A stretch of 64,000 bases of DNA from Proteus vulgaris (GTDB lineage Bacteria > Pseudomonadota > Gammaproteobacteria > Enterobacterales > Enterobacteriaceae). The notes below the pieces were generated by a model that saw only the letters and a list, made by a program, of their open reading frames with translations, ran no database searches and was not told where the DNA came from. The first letter of the stretch is position 1, and the number at the start of each line of letters is the position of its first letter. This document shows positions 1-7,989 of the stretch, piece by piece. Position numbers and translations under genes: made by a program. The stretch is from positions 62,001 through 126,000 of the forward strand of contig NZ_CP137921.1 in the NCBI RefSeq assembly GCF_033708015.1, in the 5' to 3' direction.

Positions 1-78
1 GCGGCCACAACAGAGTGCGTTGCCCAGAGTATCGGTGGGCGCAATAACAGCGCCAGATGTTCAAACCATGTTTTATAG
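1..78 (+). CDS. 3' end of an upstream gene (partial, tentative)
   Basis: Frame 1 is open from the window edge to a TAG at 76-78 and would encode a 25-residue C-terminus ending SNHVL. It lies 24 bp upstream of the next ATG on the same strand, as expected for the tail of an operon partner. The fragment is too short to assign, and an open frame of this length can arise by chance. Confidence 0.35.
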   Translation, partial: AATTECVAQSIGGRNNSARCSNHVL

Positions 79-102
79 CAACACCTCTTTGGGGGCGGAA
101 TT

Positions 103-720
103 ATGTTTTTTGATAACAAAGTAGAATCTCACTCGCTCGTAATGGGAGCCAGCGGGAAGGGCAAATCGGTCTTGTCCGAACAAGTGCGGAAAAACGCGAG
201 GCTGCGCGGTGATCTGCTGGTGGATACTGAGATGTACCGTGAAGGTCGAGGGTTGAAACCATACGAGCATGAGTACGCTCGTCGCTTAGTTCTGGGGCTA
301 AGTGGACCGTTGCCGCGTGAACTGCGTGGGAAGCCGGTGACGGTTATCTCTGATGTGTCCAGACCAAAAAAGGTAAAGCGTCAGCCAAAGCAATTTGTTA
401 AGACCGTAAATGGCGTCACCCTTGAACGCCAATTGGTGGCAGATGCAAGAGACCAGTTGGAAATGCAAACAGGCGTCTGGCTCAAACAACCTCAGCTCAT
501 CGAGCTGATGGAAGAGTCGGGCATAGACGAAACTCTAGCCGATTTTGGTGAGGCTGAAACACAGATCCGAGAAATGCTGGCGGATGCGTTGGCGATGAAA
601 CTGGTAGGGCGCTCATGGCCCAAGTGTGGAGCCCTCTATAACGCGGCAGAAAAGTCCGACGTTAACTTTTCCTCCGAGCTTGATGCTGCGGCAAAAGAAG
701 CTGGATACATGGTTCGCTGA
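103..720 (+). CDS. small P-loop protein of unknown function
   Basis: The 205-residue product carries a Walker-A-like GASGKGKS near residues 16-23, right after a short N-terminal strand. I see no convincing Walker B or AAA+ core, and the middle is basic (RPKKVKRQPKQ). This suggests a nucleotide-binding helper, possibly a reduced ATPase that loads onto or packages something. A GGGGGCGGA stretch precedes the ATG. The stop at 718-720 is followed immediately by the next ATG at 721, so the two are probably co-translated. The function is not recognised. Confidence 0.7.
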   Translation: MFFDNKVESHSLVMGASGKGKSVLSEQVRKNARLRGDLLVDTEMYREGRGLKPYEHEYARRLVLGLSGPLPRELRGKPVTVISDVSRPKKVKRQPKQFVKTVNGVTLERQLVADARDQLEMQTGVWLKQPQLIELMEESGIDETLADFGEAETQIREMLADALAMKLVGRSWPKCGALYNAAEKSDVNFSSELDAAAKEAGYMVR

Positions 721-927
721 ATGGGATTTGGTGTGGACAAGATAGATCGGCAAAGTTGGCTCGTTAAATTCAGGCGAGCGAAGTGTCAGGACACTTTAGA
801 CACGATGCGGGATGCGGCCATTCGCAACTATGAAGGGAATATTCGTGTTATCGCGGATATTGTATTGGCCCATGAGGCGAGAGAGACAGAAATTGAAAAA
901 GGGATGTTTTGTCTAATAGTTAGATAG
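721..927 (+). CDS. small hypothetical protein
   Basis: The 68-residue product is mostly charged and helical. Its ATG abuts the stop of the P-loop gene with no gap, which suggests translational coupling. No motif is recognised. Confidence 0.5.
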   Translation: MGFGVDKIDRQSWLVKFRRAKCQDTLDTMRDAAIRNYEGNIRVIADIVLAHEARETEIEKGMFCLIVR

Positions 928-952
928 TCTGATGAGCTATCAGGTGGTGATT

Positions 953-1231
953 ATGAAAAAGAGAATACTTCATCTGCCCGTAAAAAAGATTTACTTCGAT
1001 CAGATCAAATCTGGAGAAAAACCAGATGAATATCGCCTCGTCACAGACTACTGGATAAAAAGACTAGAGGGGCGCGAGTATGATGAAGTCCATGTTAAGT
1101 GTGGCTACCCAAAGGCTGGAGATATGTCCAGGATAGAGATTCGTCCTTGGCGTGGCTTCTCAAGGAACGTCATAACGCACCCGCACTTTGGAGATTATCC
1201 GGTTGAAGTATTCGCCATCCATGTGAATTGA
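953..1231 (+). CDS. ASCH-like domain protein
   Basis: The 92-residue protein opens with an ASCH/PUA-like signature: a basic strand (RILHLPVKKIYFDQI), then KSGEKPDEYR, and later a strand-rich half. ASCH domains are small beta-barrels thought to bind RNA or modified nucleotides. The start at 953 is preferred over the in-frame ATG at 932 because AGGTGG lies 6 nt upstream of 953. A hairpin terminator follows at 1296-1313. The family call rests on the N-terminal pattern and overall length only. Confidence 0.6.
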   Translation: MKKRILHLPVKKIYFDQIKSGEKPDEYRLVTDYWIKRLEGREYDEVHVKCGYPKAGDMSRIEIRPWRGFSRNVITHPHFGDYPVEVFAIHVN

Positions 1232-1295
1232 TTTTGGTATTCTGATTTAAAACTATTGTAGCTCAGGTATCAAAAGAACTTGGGTAATTAAAGAT

Positions 1296-1320
1296 AAGGG
1301 GCCGACGGCCCCTTAATTGT
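1296..1320. terminator. bidirectional hairpin terminator
   Basis: AAGGGGCC-GAC-GGCCCCTT forms an 8-bp GC-rich stem at 1296-1313. It is flanked by TTAATTGTTTT on the plus side and A-rich sequence on the other. It lies between convergent genes ending at 1231 (+) and 1322 (-). Confidence 0.75.
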
Positions 1321-1321
1321 T

Positions 1322-1810
1322 TTAGTTTGTGAATATTGAACAATCGAGGTGGGATAGCGCTTGTTCGTAGCTACCTTTGTTGTTCGTCTTACGCAGTGCC
1401 ACCAGCTCAACAATCAATTGGCTTAAAGCCAGTGATTGAGGCTCCCAGACGCGCTTGCATTTGTCAGCCATGTTGGCATTTACGTCTGTAATGACGTAGA
1501 GGAAATCAGGGACGTCTTTCAAGGTCCCCAGGCCTTTTGCCATATCAACAGCCTCAGGGTTTTGATAGCTTCGAGTGGCGCTCAGGTCATCGTGGGAAAT
1601 ATAGCTGGCAGATGTCTCAGCGAAACCTAACACCATGCCTTTTCCTGCGCTTTTTGCAATGGCCGAGCCGATAGCTAGAGTTGGCATGATGGCCTGACCT
1701 ATTTGGCGGGTAGATGCAGTTGCCAAGCCTGAGGCGATGTTCTTCCCGGCATCTTCGGCAGTGGCAGAGCTGGTTGTGAGCATCGCAGTTAAAATGATTT
1801 TTCCAAACAT
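1322..1810 (-). CDS. exported protein of unknown function
   Basis: The 162-residue product begins MFGKIILTAMLTTSSATA, a classical signal peptide with an AxA-type cleavage site near residue 18. A glycine/alanine-rich amphipathic stretch follows at about residues 25-65. The start at 1810 is chosen because GAGGAATTAAGT precedes it; the longer reading from 1870 overlaps topB and lacks a signal. It lies 14 bp downstream of topB on the same strand. The family is not recognised. Confidence 0.7.
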   Translation of the reverse strand: MFGKIILTAMLTTSSATAEDAGKNIASGLATASTRQIGQAIMPTLAIGSAIAKSAGKGMVLGFAETSASYISHDDLSATRSYQNPEAVDMAKGLGTLKDVPDFLYVITDVNANMADKCKRVWEPQSLALSQLIVELVALRKTNNKGSYEQALSHLDCSIFTN

Positions 1811-1824
1811 ACTTAATTCCTCTA

Positions 1825-4017
1825 TCAATCCATAAAGTCCGACTTTTTGAAGGGCATAGTGCCTTTGCAATCGGGATACGCTGTGCAGCCCCAGAACTTA
1901 GAGGCTCGTTTCTTGCCAGGGGCTTTTCCTTTCCTGAGACGCATCGGGCTACCGCAATCTGGGCAGTCTGGACAATCCTCCGCCGCGATACGTTTCTCGG
2001 GTTTCCCTCGGTTGTCTGGGAACGTCTTCTTGCAAGCCTCGTTCTGGCAGCCCCAGAAAAAACCGTTCTTCCCTTTGATCCGGTGCATCTCTCCACCGCA
2101 GTTGAAGCATTCGTGTGAAGGAGGCTTCGCGCCCTCGAAGGCTTTAGCCATCGCGCCACCTTCTTTGGTCAGAACCGGTGCGGCCACTTTGAGCTGCTCA
2201 ACCATTTGGCAGATCCAGGTGGAAATCTGCTTCATGAAGACAGACATGTTCCCGGAGCCGGAGGCAACTTTCTCAAGCTCCTGCTCCCAAGCCGCAGTCA
2301 TGCCGGGTGATTTGATGGCTGGTGGAAGCACTGCTATAAGCGCATGAGCCTTATCAGTTGCAAGCAGTACCTTTTTCTGACGCTTGAAGTAGCCTTTATC
2401 AACAGCGCCCTGGATGATGCTTGCGCGTGTTGCTGGAGTGCCTAAACCGGCTGTGTCTTTGAGGATTTGTTTGAACTTCTCCTCAGTCACGAACCGGGCA
2501 ATGTTCTCCATCGCGGCAAGCAATGTGGCTTCGGTGAAGTGCGGTGCTGGCCGCGTCATTTTGTTTGCCAGCTCGGCCCCATTCAGCAAGGCAGGTTCGC
2601 CCTGGCTAACCCTGGGGAGCTTCTCTTGTTCAACCGGCGCGTCGGTGTCTTCCCCCTCGTCCTTGGGACTGCTTTCACTATCAGAAGCAAACAAAACCTT
2701 CCAGCCTTGTTTGGTAGGTGTCTTACCAGCGGACGCAAAGAGGTGACGCCCACACTGCACCTCGATGGAGGTTTTGGTGAACTCGAACTCGCTGTAGAAC
2801 TGCGCGATGTAGAAACGACGGATGGCGTCGTAAAGATTGAACTCGATCTCAGACATGGCACTGATGTCTGTTCTGGCCGGTGTTGGAATGATCGCGTGGT
2901 GCGCGGTCACTTTGGCGTCATTGAATACCCTGGCCTTGCGATGAGGATCTGCGCCAGCCACCAGCCCAGAGACGTTCTGATCGGACAAAATGAGCGCCTG
3001 GAGAATGTCCGGAATGTCTTCCTTTTGGCTCTCGGGTAGATAACGACTGTCAGTACGAGGGTAGGTGGTCGCTTTGTGCGTCTCGTACAGAGCTTGAGCT
3101 GCATCCAGTACCTGCTGAGCTGTGTATCCCCATCGTTTGCTCGCGTATTGTTGCAGCGACGTTAGATCGAAGGGGAGGGGGGCTGACTCTTTACCTGGTT
3201 TGGTTTCTGCTTTGCTGATAACAGCATTGGCACCATTGACCTGGGAGGCTACCTGCTCGGCATAGGCCTTATTGACGCACCGGCCTTGCTCGTCACTGCA
3301 CTCTTCTGGTGGTATCCATTGGGCGGCAAACTGTCCATTCTGTACGGACACGTTCACACCCAGAGTCCAGTATGGTGAGGGGGTGAAACCGGCGATCTCT
3401 CGGTCCCGTTGACAAACAAGAGCGACGGTTGGGGTGATAACCCTGCCAACGTGAAGAGTGTGGTTGAAGCCGACATCTCGGGCCAGCACTGTGTAGAGGC
3501 GGCTCACGTTCATGCCTACCAACCAGTCAGCGCGTTGCCGTGCCAATGCGGCGTAGTAGAGTGAGACCGTATCCTTGCCATCCTTTACGTTGTTCAGCGC
3601 TTTCTTGATGCTTGACTCATCGAGAGCCGTCAAACAAACTCGGCGAATAGGGCCAGAGTAGCGGAATCGATCCAGAAGCGAACGGGCGATAGCCTCACCT
3701 TCTCGGTCGTAGTCCGTTGAGATGTAGATGGTGCTCGCCTTTTTGACCAGTCCCTCAACAATTTTGTACTGTTTGAACGCACTCTTGCGAACGTTGTACC
3801 GCCATGACTCTGGTGCAATAGGGAGGGTCTCCAGTGACCATGACTTGTAGCGTTCGTCATAATCGTCTGGCATATACAATTCCAGCAGGTGGCCGAACGC
3901 CCACGTAATAACGCGGTTTCCTCCATCATGGAGAAATCCATCACCTCGTTGGGAGGCCTTCATTACGCCAGCCAAATCTTTTGCCTGAGAAGGCTTCTCG
4001 CAGATATAAAGGTCCAT
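1825..4017 (-). CDS. topB: DNA topoisomerase III (type IA)
   Basis: The 730-residue protein has the TopB layout. An N-terminal Toprim fold contains EKPSQAKDLA and the metal-binding TDYDREGEA at about residues 101-109. The active-site tyrosine is in TTYPRTDSRY near residue 319. The C-terminus has two Cys4 zinc ribbons (CFNCGG...CQNEAC and CPDCGS...CTAYPDC). Type IA enzymes pass single strands and decatenate replication or transfer intermediates. The gene overlaps the 77-codon upstream gene by 1 bp. The length is slightly above chromosomal TopB because of the added zinc ribbons. Confidence 0.95.
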   Translation of the reverse strand: MDLYICEKPSQAKDLAGVMKASQRGDGFLHDGGNRVITWAFGHLLELYMPDDYDERYKSWSLETLPIAPESWRYNVRKSAFKQYKIVEGLVKKASTIYISTDYDREGEAIARSLLDRFRYSGPIRRVCLTALDESSIKKALNNVKDGKDTVSLYYAALARQRADWLVGMNVSRLYTVLARDVGFNHTLHVGRVITPTVALVCQRDREIAGFTPSPYWTLGVNVSVQNGQFAAQWIPPEECSDEQGRCVNKAYAEQVASQVNGANAVISKAETKPGKESAPLPFDLTSLQQYASKRWGYTAQQVLDAAQALYETHKATTYPRTDSRYLPESQKEDIPDILQALILSDQNVSGLVAGADPHRKARVFNDAKVTAHHAIIPTPARTDISAMSEIEFNLYDAIRRFYIAQFYSEFEFTKTSIEVQCGRHLFASAGKTPTKQGWKVLFASDSESSPKDEGEDTDAPVEQEKLPRVSQGEPALLNGAELANKMTRPAPHFTEATLLAAMENIARFVTEEKFKQILKDTAGLGTPATRASIIQGAVDKGYFKRQKKVLLATDKAHALIAVLPPAIKSPGMTAAWEQELEKVASGSGNMSVFMKQISTWICQMVEQLKVAAPVLTKEGGAMAKAFEGAKPPSHECFNCGGEMHRIKGKNGFFWGCQNEACKKTFPDNRGKPEKRIAAEDCPDCPDCGSPMRLRKGKAPGKKRASKFWGCTAYPDCKGTMPFKKSDFMD

Positions 4018-4250
4018 TAAGCAGCTCCTCTCATCTTTGATTCCAGATTCGCCAGCTCAGTCCAGCTTTGAGCCAGACCTTTGACTTCGGGGTAGTCTCT
4101 GGAGAGGTTTTCGAGGACTCCAGAAATGACATAGGCCGCTTCGCTGGAATTACCCCTCGAACCGGCCTCCTGGAGCATGATTAATAAAGCGTCGAAGAGC
4201 TCAGCCTTACGGCCTAGCTCTGTCTGGTTTCTTATTTCAGAGCTTTGCAT
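4017..4250 (-). CDS. small hypothetical protein upstream of topB
   Basis: The 77-residue product is mainly helical and acidic. It overlaps the preceding lipoprotein gene by 19 bp and topB by 1 bp, so it is translated within this leftward operon. No motif is recognised. Confidence 0.6.
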   Translation of the reverse strand: MQSSEIRNQTELGRKAELFDALLIMLQEAGSRGNSSEAAYVISGVLENLSRDYPEVKGLAQSWTELANLESKMRGAA

Positions 4251-4849
4251 GGGTTCACCACTGAATAGGGACGCACGGACTCGCGCACAATGCGGCGATC
4301 TGCGTCAGTTACAGCCTGACTGGTGCAAAAGTGCGTCCAGGCATTCAGATAATCTTTATAGGTGTGGGTAGGTGGTATGCAGCCGGTTACAACGTCCTTG
4401 GGGATGTTTGTGGTTCCCTCGGCTTCCACAAAGCGCCAATCGTGCTCGTCCATACCTTTGCCACCATCGCAATAGCGTTCCCAGCGTGACAACTCGTACA
4501 GCGAGTAGCCTTTGCCTTTATTCATGGACTTGAAGGTATTGATGGCTTCGTTGACATCCCCGTGCTGTTTGATCCCTGCTGGAGTTTTATCTGAACCAGC
4601 GGAGTCATCTTTGACCTTGTTCATCGTTGCGCTGACATTACCGTCGCCCAGCACATGGATATAACCAGGTTGACGTAATGCAGCACCACCGCGCCCCATG
4701 TTGTCCCATGCCATCGACAGTTCCCGGCTAACTCGGGCAGGTTTGTCATTTTCGGCAGGGGCAGTCTGGGGCTGAGGCTTTTGCTCGGGGGCGTTAGAGG
4801 CACACCCGGCCAGAATTGCCACTCCCAGAATTGCTATCAGTTGTCTCAT
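4232..4849 (-). CDS. outer-membrane-type lipoprotein
   Basis: The 205-residue product begins with a lipoprotein signal ending in LAGCASN, so Cys14 would be lipidated. A proline-rich linker (PEQKPQPQ) follows, then a mature domain with several cysteines. GAGGAA lies 7 nt upstream of the ATG at 4849; the ATG at 4864 is the alternative. The gene starts the leftward operon lipoprotein-77aa-topB-exported protein. It diverges from traI, and the 167-bp gap holds the traI AcaCD box. Confidence 0.7.
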   Translation of the reverse strand: MRQLIAILGVAILAGCASNAPEQKPQPQTAPAENDKPARVSRELSMAWDNMGRGGAALRQPGYIHVLGDGNVSATMNKVKDDSAGSDKTPAGIKQHGDVNEAINTFKSMNKGKGYSLYELSRWERYCDGGKGMDEHDWRFVEAEGTTNIPKDVVTGCIPPTHTYKDYLNAWTHFCTSQAVTDADRRIVRESVRPYSVVNPCKALK

Positions 4850-4923
4850 CGTGTCGTTCCTCATAAAAAATTGTCGATGAGCCCATTCTAAAAGGGGGGG
4901 GATGGAAAGCTGGTTTCTCAAAC

Positions 4924-4938
4924 TGCCCAAATTGGACA
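4924..4938 (+). promoter_or_regulatory. AcaCD-type activator box upstream of traI
   Basis: TGCCCAAATTGGACA is an imperfect inverted repeat 79 bp before traI. It belongs to a family of nine such boxes in this window and resembles the operator I recall for the IncC master activator AcaCD. The acaC and acaD genes are not in the window. Confidence 0.65.
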
Positions 4939-5016
4939 GATAGGCGTGTGTGCGATCTAAAGGTGTTTTGAGAGCATGTAGCGACGAGAAATACGATAGG
5001 AATATGGTCAACCTAC

Positions 5017-7989
5017 ATGCTGAAAGCCCTTAACAAGTTATTTGGTGGGCGAAGTGGAGTGATCGAGACCGCGCCGAGCGTCAGAGTGTTGCCGCTTAAA
5101 GACGTGGAAGATGAAGAAATCCCTCGATACCCACCTTTTGCCAAGGGCCTGCCAGTGGCCCCACTAGACAAGATACTGGCAACCCAAGCTGAACTGATTG
5201 AGAAAGTGCGGAACTCTCTCGGTTTCACTGTGGACGACTTCAACCGGCTTGTTTTGCCGGTGATCCAGCGGTATGCCGCGTTTGTTCACCTGTTGCCAGC
5301 TTCCGAATCACACCACCACCGTGGCGCTGGTGGTCTGTTCCGACATGGGCTTGAAGTGGCCTTCTGGGCAGCTCAGGCATCTGAGTCAGTTATCTTTTCC
5401 ATCGAGGGGACGCCTCGTGAACGCCGTGACAATGAGCCGCGTTGGAGACTGGCGAGCTGTTTCTCCGGGCTGCTGCATGATGTGGGTAAACCGCTCTCGG
5501 ATGTGTCCATTACGGACAAAGACGGGTCAATCACATGGAACCCGTATTCGGAGTCACTTCATGACTGGGCACACCGTCACGAAATCGACCGTTACTTTAT
5601 CCGGTGGCGCGACAAGCGACACAAAAGACATGAGCAATTCTCGCTGCTGGCGGTGGATCGAATTATTCCGGCTGAGACTCGGGAGTTTCTGTCCAAGTCT
5701 GGCCCGTCCATCATGGAAGCGATGCTGGAAGCTATCTCAGGAACCAGCGTCAATCAGCCTGTGACCAAGCTGATGCTTCGCGCTGACCAAGAGAGCGTCT
5801 CACGGGACCTTCGCCAGAGTCGTCTCGATGTGGACGAGTTCTCCTATGGTGTGCCTGTCGAGCGGTACGTGTTCGATGCCATCCGCCGCCTGGTTAAAAC
5901 CGGAAAATGGAAGGTCAATGAGCCAGGCGCGAAAGTCTGGCACCTCAACCAAGGTGTATTCATTGCCTGGAAACAGCTTGGGGACCTTTATGACTTGATC
6001 AGCCACGACAAGATCCCCGGTATTCCACGAGACCCTGACACACTGGCCGACATTCTCATCGAACGTGGTTTTGCTGTACCAAACACGGTGCAGGAGAAGG
6101 GTGAACGTGCGTACTACCGCTACTGGGAAGTTTTGCCTGAGATGCTCCAGGAGGCGGCGGGATCGGTGAAGATCTTGATGCTCCGACTCGAATCAAACGA
6201 CCTGGTGTTTACGACTGAGCCTCCTGCGGCTGTTGCTGCGGAAGTTGTTGGTGATGTTGAGGACGCTGAGATTGAGTTCGTTGATCCTGAGGAAGTCGAT
6301 GACGACCAAGAGGAAGATGTGTCAGCTCTGAACGATGACATGTTGGCCGCAGAGCAGGAAGCAGAGAAAGCTCTAGCTGGTCTTGGCTTTGGTGATGCGA
6401 TGGAGATGCTGAAAAGCACCTCAGATGCTGTCGAGGAGAAACCAGAGCAAAAAGATGCTGGATCAACGGAATCATCTAAGCCTGACGCTGGCAAGAAGGG
6501 TAAGCCGCAGAGCAAACCGGGCAAAGCAAAACCGAAGAGTGATACAGAGAAACAACCCCACAAACCAGAGGCAAAAGAGGATTTGTCCCCTCAGGACATT
6601 GCCAAAAACGCACCACCTTTGGCAAACGACAATCCGTTACAAGCACTCAAGGATGTTGGGGGTGGACTGGGGGACATCGACTTTCCGTTTGACGCATTCA
6701 GCGCATCGGCAGAGACAGCCAGCACTGACGCAACAAACTCAGAAATCCCAGATGTGGCAATGCCCGGAAAGCAAGAGAAGCAGCCAAAACAGGACTTCGT
6801 TCCACAAGAACAAAACTCCCTGCAGGGCGATGACTTTCCAATGTTCGGTAGTTCTGATGAACCGCCATCATGGGCGATTGAGCCGCTCCCTATGCTGACT
6901 GACGCACCAGAACAAACAACACCAGCGCCAGCAATGCCACCTACGGACAAACCTAATCTGCATGAGAAAGACGCAAAGACCTTACTCGTTGAGATGTTAG
7001 CCGGGTACGGAGAAGCATCGGCGTTGCTTGAACAAGCGATCATGCCTGTTTTGGAAGGTAAAACGACGCTGGGCGAAGTCCTATGCCTGATGAAGGGTCA
7101 AGCCGTCATTTTGTACCCGGATGGCGCTCGGTCGCTGGGTGCGCCGTCAGAGGTTCTCTCGAAGCTGTCCCACGCCAACGCGATTGTTCCAGACCCGATT
7201 ATGCCAGGTCGCAAAGTTCGTGATTTCAGCGGAGTGAAGGCAATTGTACTGGCGGAGCAGCTTTCAGATGCAGTCGTAGCGGCCATTAAGGATGCCGAGG
7301 CGTCAATGGGGGGATACCAGGATGCCTTTGAGCTCGTCTCTCCCCCTGGCTTGGATGCAAGCAAGAATAAGTCTGCACCGAAACAACAAAGCCGAAAAAA
7401 GGCGCAGCAGCAGAAGCCTGAGGTTAACGCCGGTAAACCCTCGCCTGAACAAAAGGCGAAAGGTAAGGACTCCCAGCCACAGCAGAAGGAGAAGAAGGTC
7501 GATGTTACTTCTCCGGTTGAAGAGCCGCAGCGCCAGCCGGTCCAAGAAAAACAGAACGTGGCTCGCCTTCCTAAGCGGGAGGTTCAACCAGTGGCTCCTG
7601 AGCCCAAAGTTGAGCGTGAGAAGGAATTGGGACACGTCGAGGTGCGAGAAAGGGAAGAGCCAGAGGTTAGGGAGTTTGAGCCGCCTAAGGCGAAAACAAA
7701 CCCGAAAGACATCAACGCGGAAGATTTCTTGCCGTCTGGTGTTACGCCTCAGAAAGCACTCCAGATGCTCAAGGACATGATCCAAAAACGCTCGGGCAGA
7801 TGGCTCGTGACACCTGTCCTGGAAGAGGATGGCTGCTTAGTAACCAGTGACAAAGCCTTCGACATGATTGCCGGTGAAAACATCGGCATCAGCAAACACA
7901 TCCTCTGCGGGATGCTGAGCCGGGCACAGAGACGGCCTTTGCTCAAGAAACGTCAGGGAAAACTGTATTTAGAGGTAAATGAAACATGA
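5017..7989 (+). CDS. traI: MOBH-family conjugative relaxase TraI
   Basis: The 990-residue protein would nick oriT and pilot the transferred strand. The N-terminal TraI_2 domain carries the MOBH three-histidine motif (SESHHHRGAGG, about residues 97-107) and an HD motif (LLHDVGKP, about residues 152-159). The centre, roughly residues 430-900, is a low-complexity Glu/Pro/Lys/Gln linker. A small folded C-terminal domain (about 905-990) resembles the TraI_2 C-terminal domain. The stop overlaps traD by 4 bp, coupling relaxase and coupling protein. No strong Shine-Dalgarno is seen before 5017. Confidence 0.95.
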   Translation: MLKALNKLFGGRSGVIETAPSVRVLPLKDVEDEEIPRYPPFAKGLPVAPLDKILATQAELIEKVRNSLGFTVDDFNRLVLPVIQRYAAFVHLLPASESHHHRGAGGLFRHGLEVAFWAAQASESVIFSIEGTPRERRDNEPRWRLASCFSGLLHDVGKPLSDVSITDKDGSITWNPYSESLHDWAHRHEIDRYFIRWRDKRHKRHEQFSLLAVDRIIPAETREFLSKSGPSIMEAMLEAISGTSVNQPVTKLMLRADQESVSRDLRQSRLDVDEFSYGVPVERYVFDAIRRLVKTGKWKVNEPGAKVWHLNQGVFIAWKQLGDLYDLISHDKIPGIPRDPDTLADILIERGFAVPNTVQEKGERAYYRYWEVLPEMLQEAAGSVKILMLRLESNDLVFTTEPPAAVAAEVVGDVEDAEIEFVDPEEVDDDQEEDVSALNDDMLAAEQEAEKALAGLGFGDAMEMLKSTSDAVEEKPEQKDAGSTESSKPDAGKKGKPQSKPGKAKPKSDTEKQPHKPEAKEDLSPQDIAKNAPPLANDNPLQALKDVGGGLGDIDFPFDAFSASAETASTDATNSEIPDVAMPGKQEKQPKQDFVPQEQNSLQGDDFPMFGSSDEPPSWAIEPLPMLTDAPEQTTPAPAMPPTDKPNLHEKDAKTLLVEMLAGYGEASALLEQAIMPVLEGKTTLGEVLCLMKGQAVILYPDGARSLGAPSEVLSKLSHANAIVPDPIMPGRKVRDFSGVKAIVLAEQLSDAVVAAIKDAEASMGGYQDAFELVSPPGLDASKNKSAPKQQSRKKAQQQKPEVNAGKPSPEQKAKGKDSQPQQKEKKVDVTSPVEEPQRQPVQEKQNVARLPKREVQPVAPEPKVEREKELGHVEVREREEPEVREFEPPKAKTNPKDINAEDFLPSGVTPQKALQMLKDMIQKRSGRWLVTPVLEEDGCLVTSDKAFDMIAGENIGISKHILCGMLSRAQRRPLLKKRQGKLYLEVNET

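Noticed and set aside
1617..2159. Leftward 180-codon ORF within topB
   Set aside because: It is a frame shadow of the Lys/Arg-rich zinc-ribbon end of topB.
5017..7989. TraI read as a metabolic HD hydrolase
   Set aside because: The HHH motif, HD motif, position beside traD and length fit the MOBH relaxase family.
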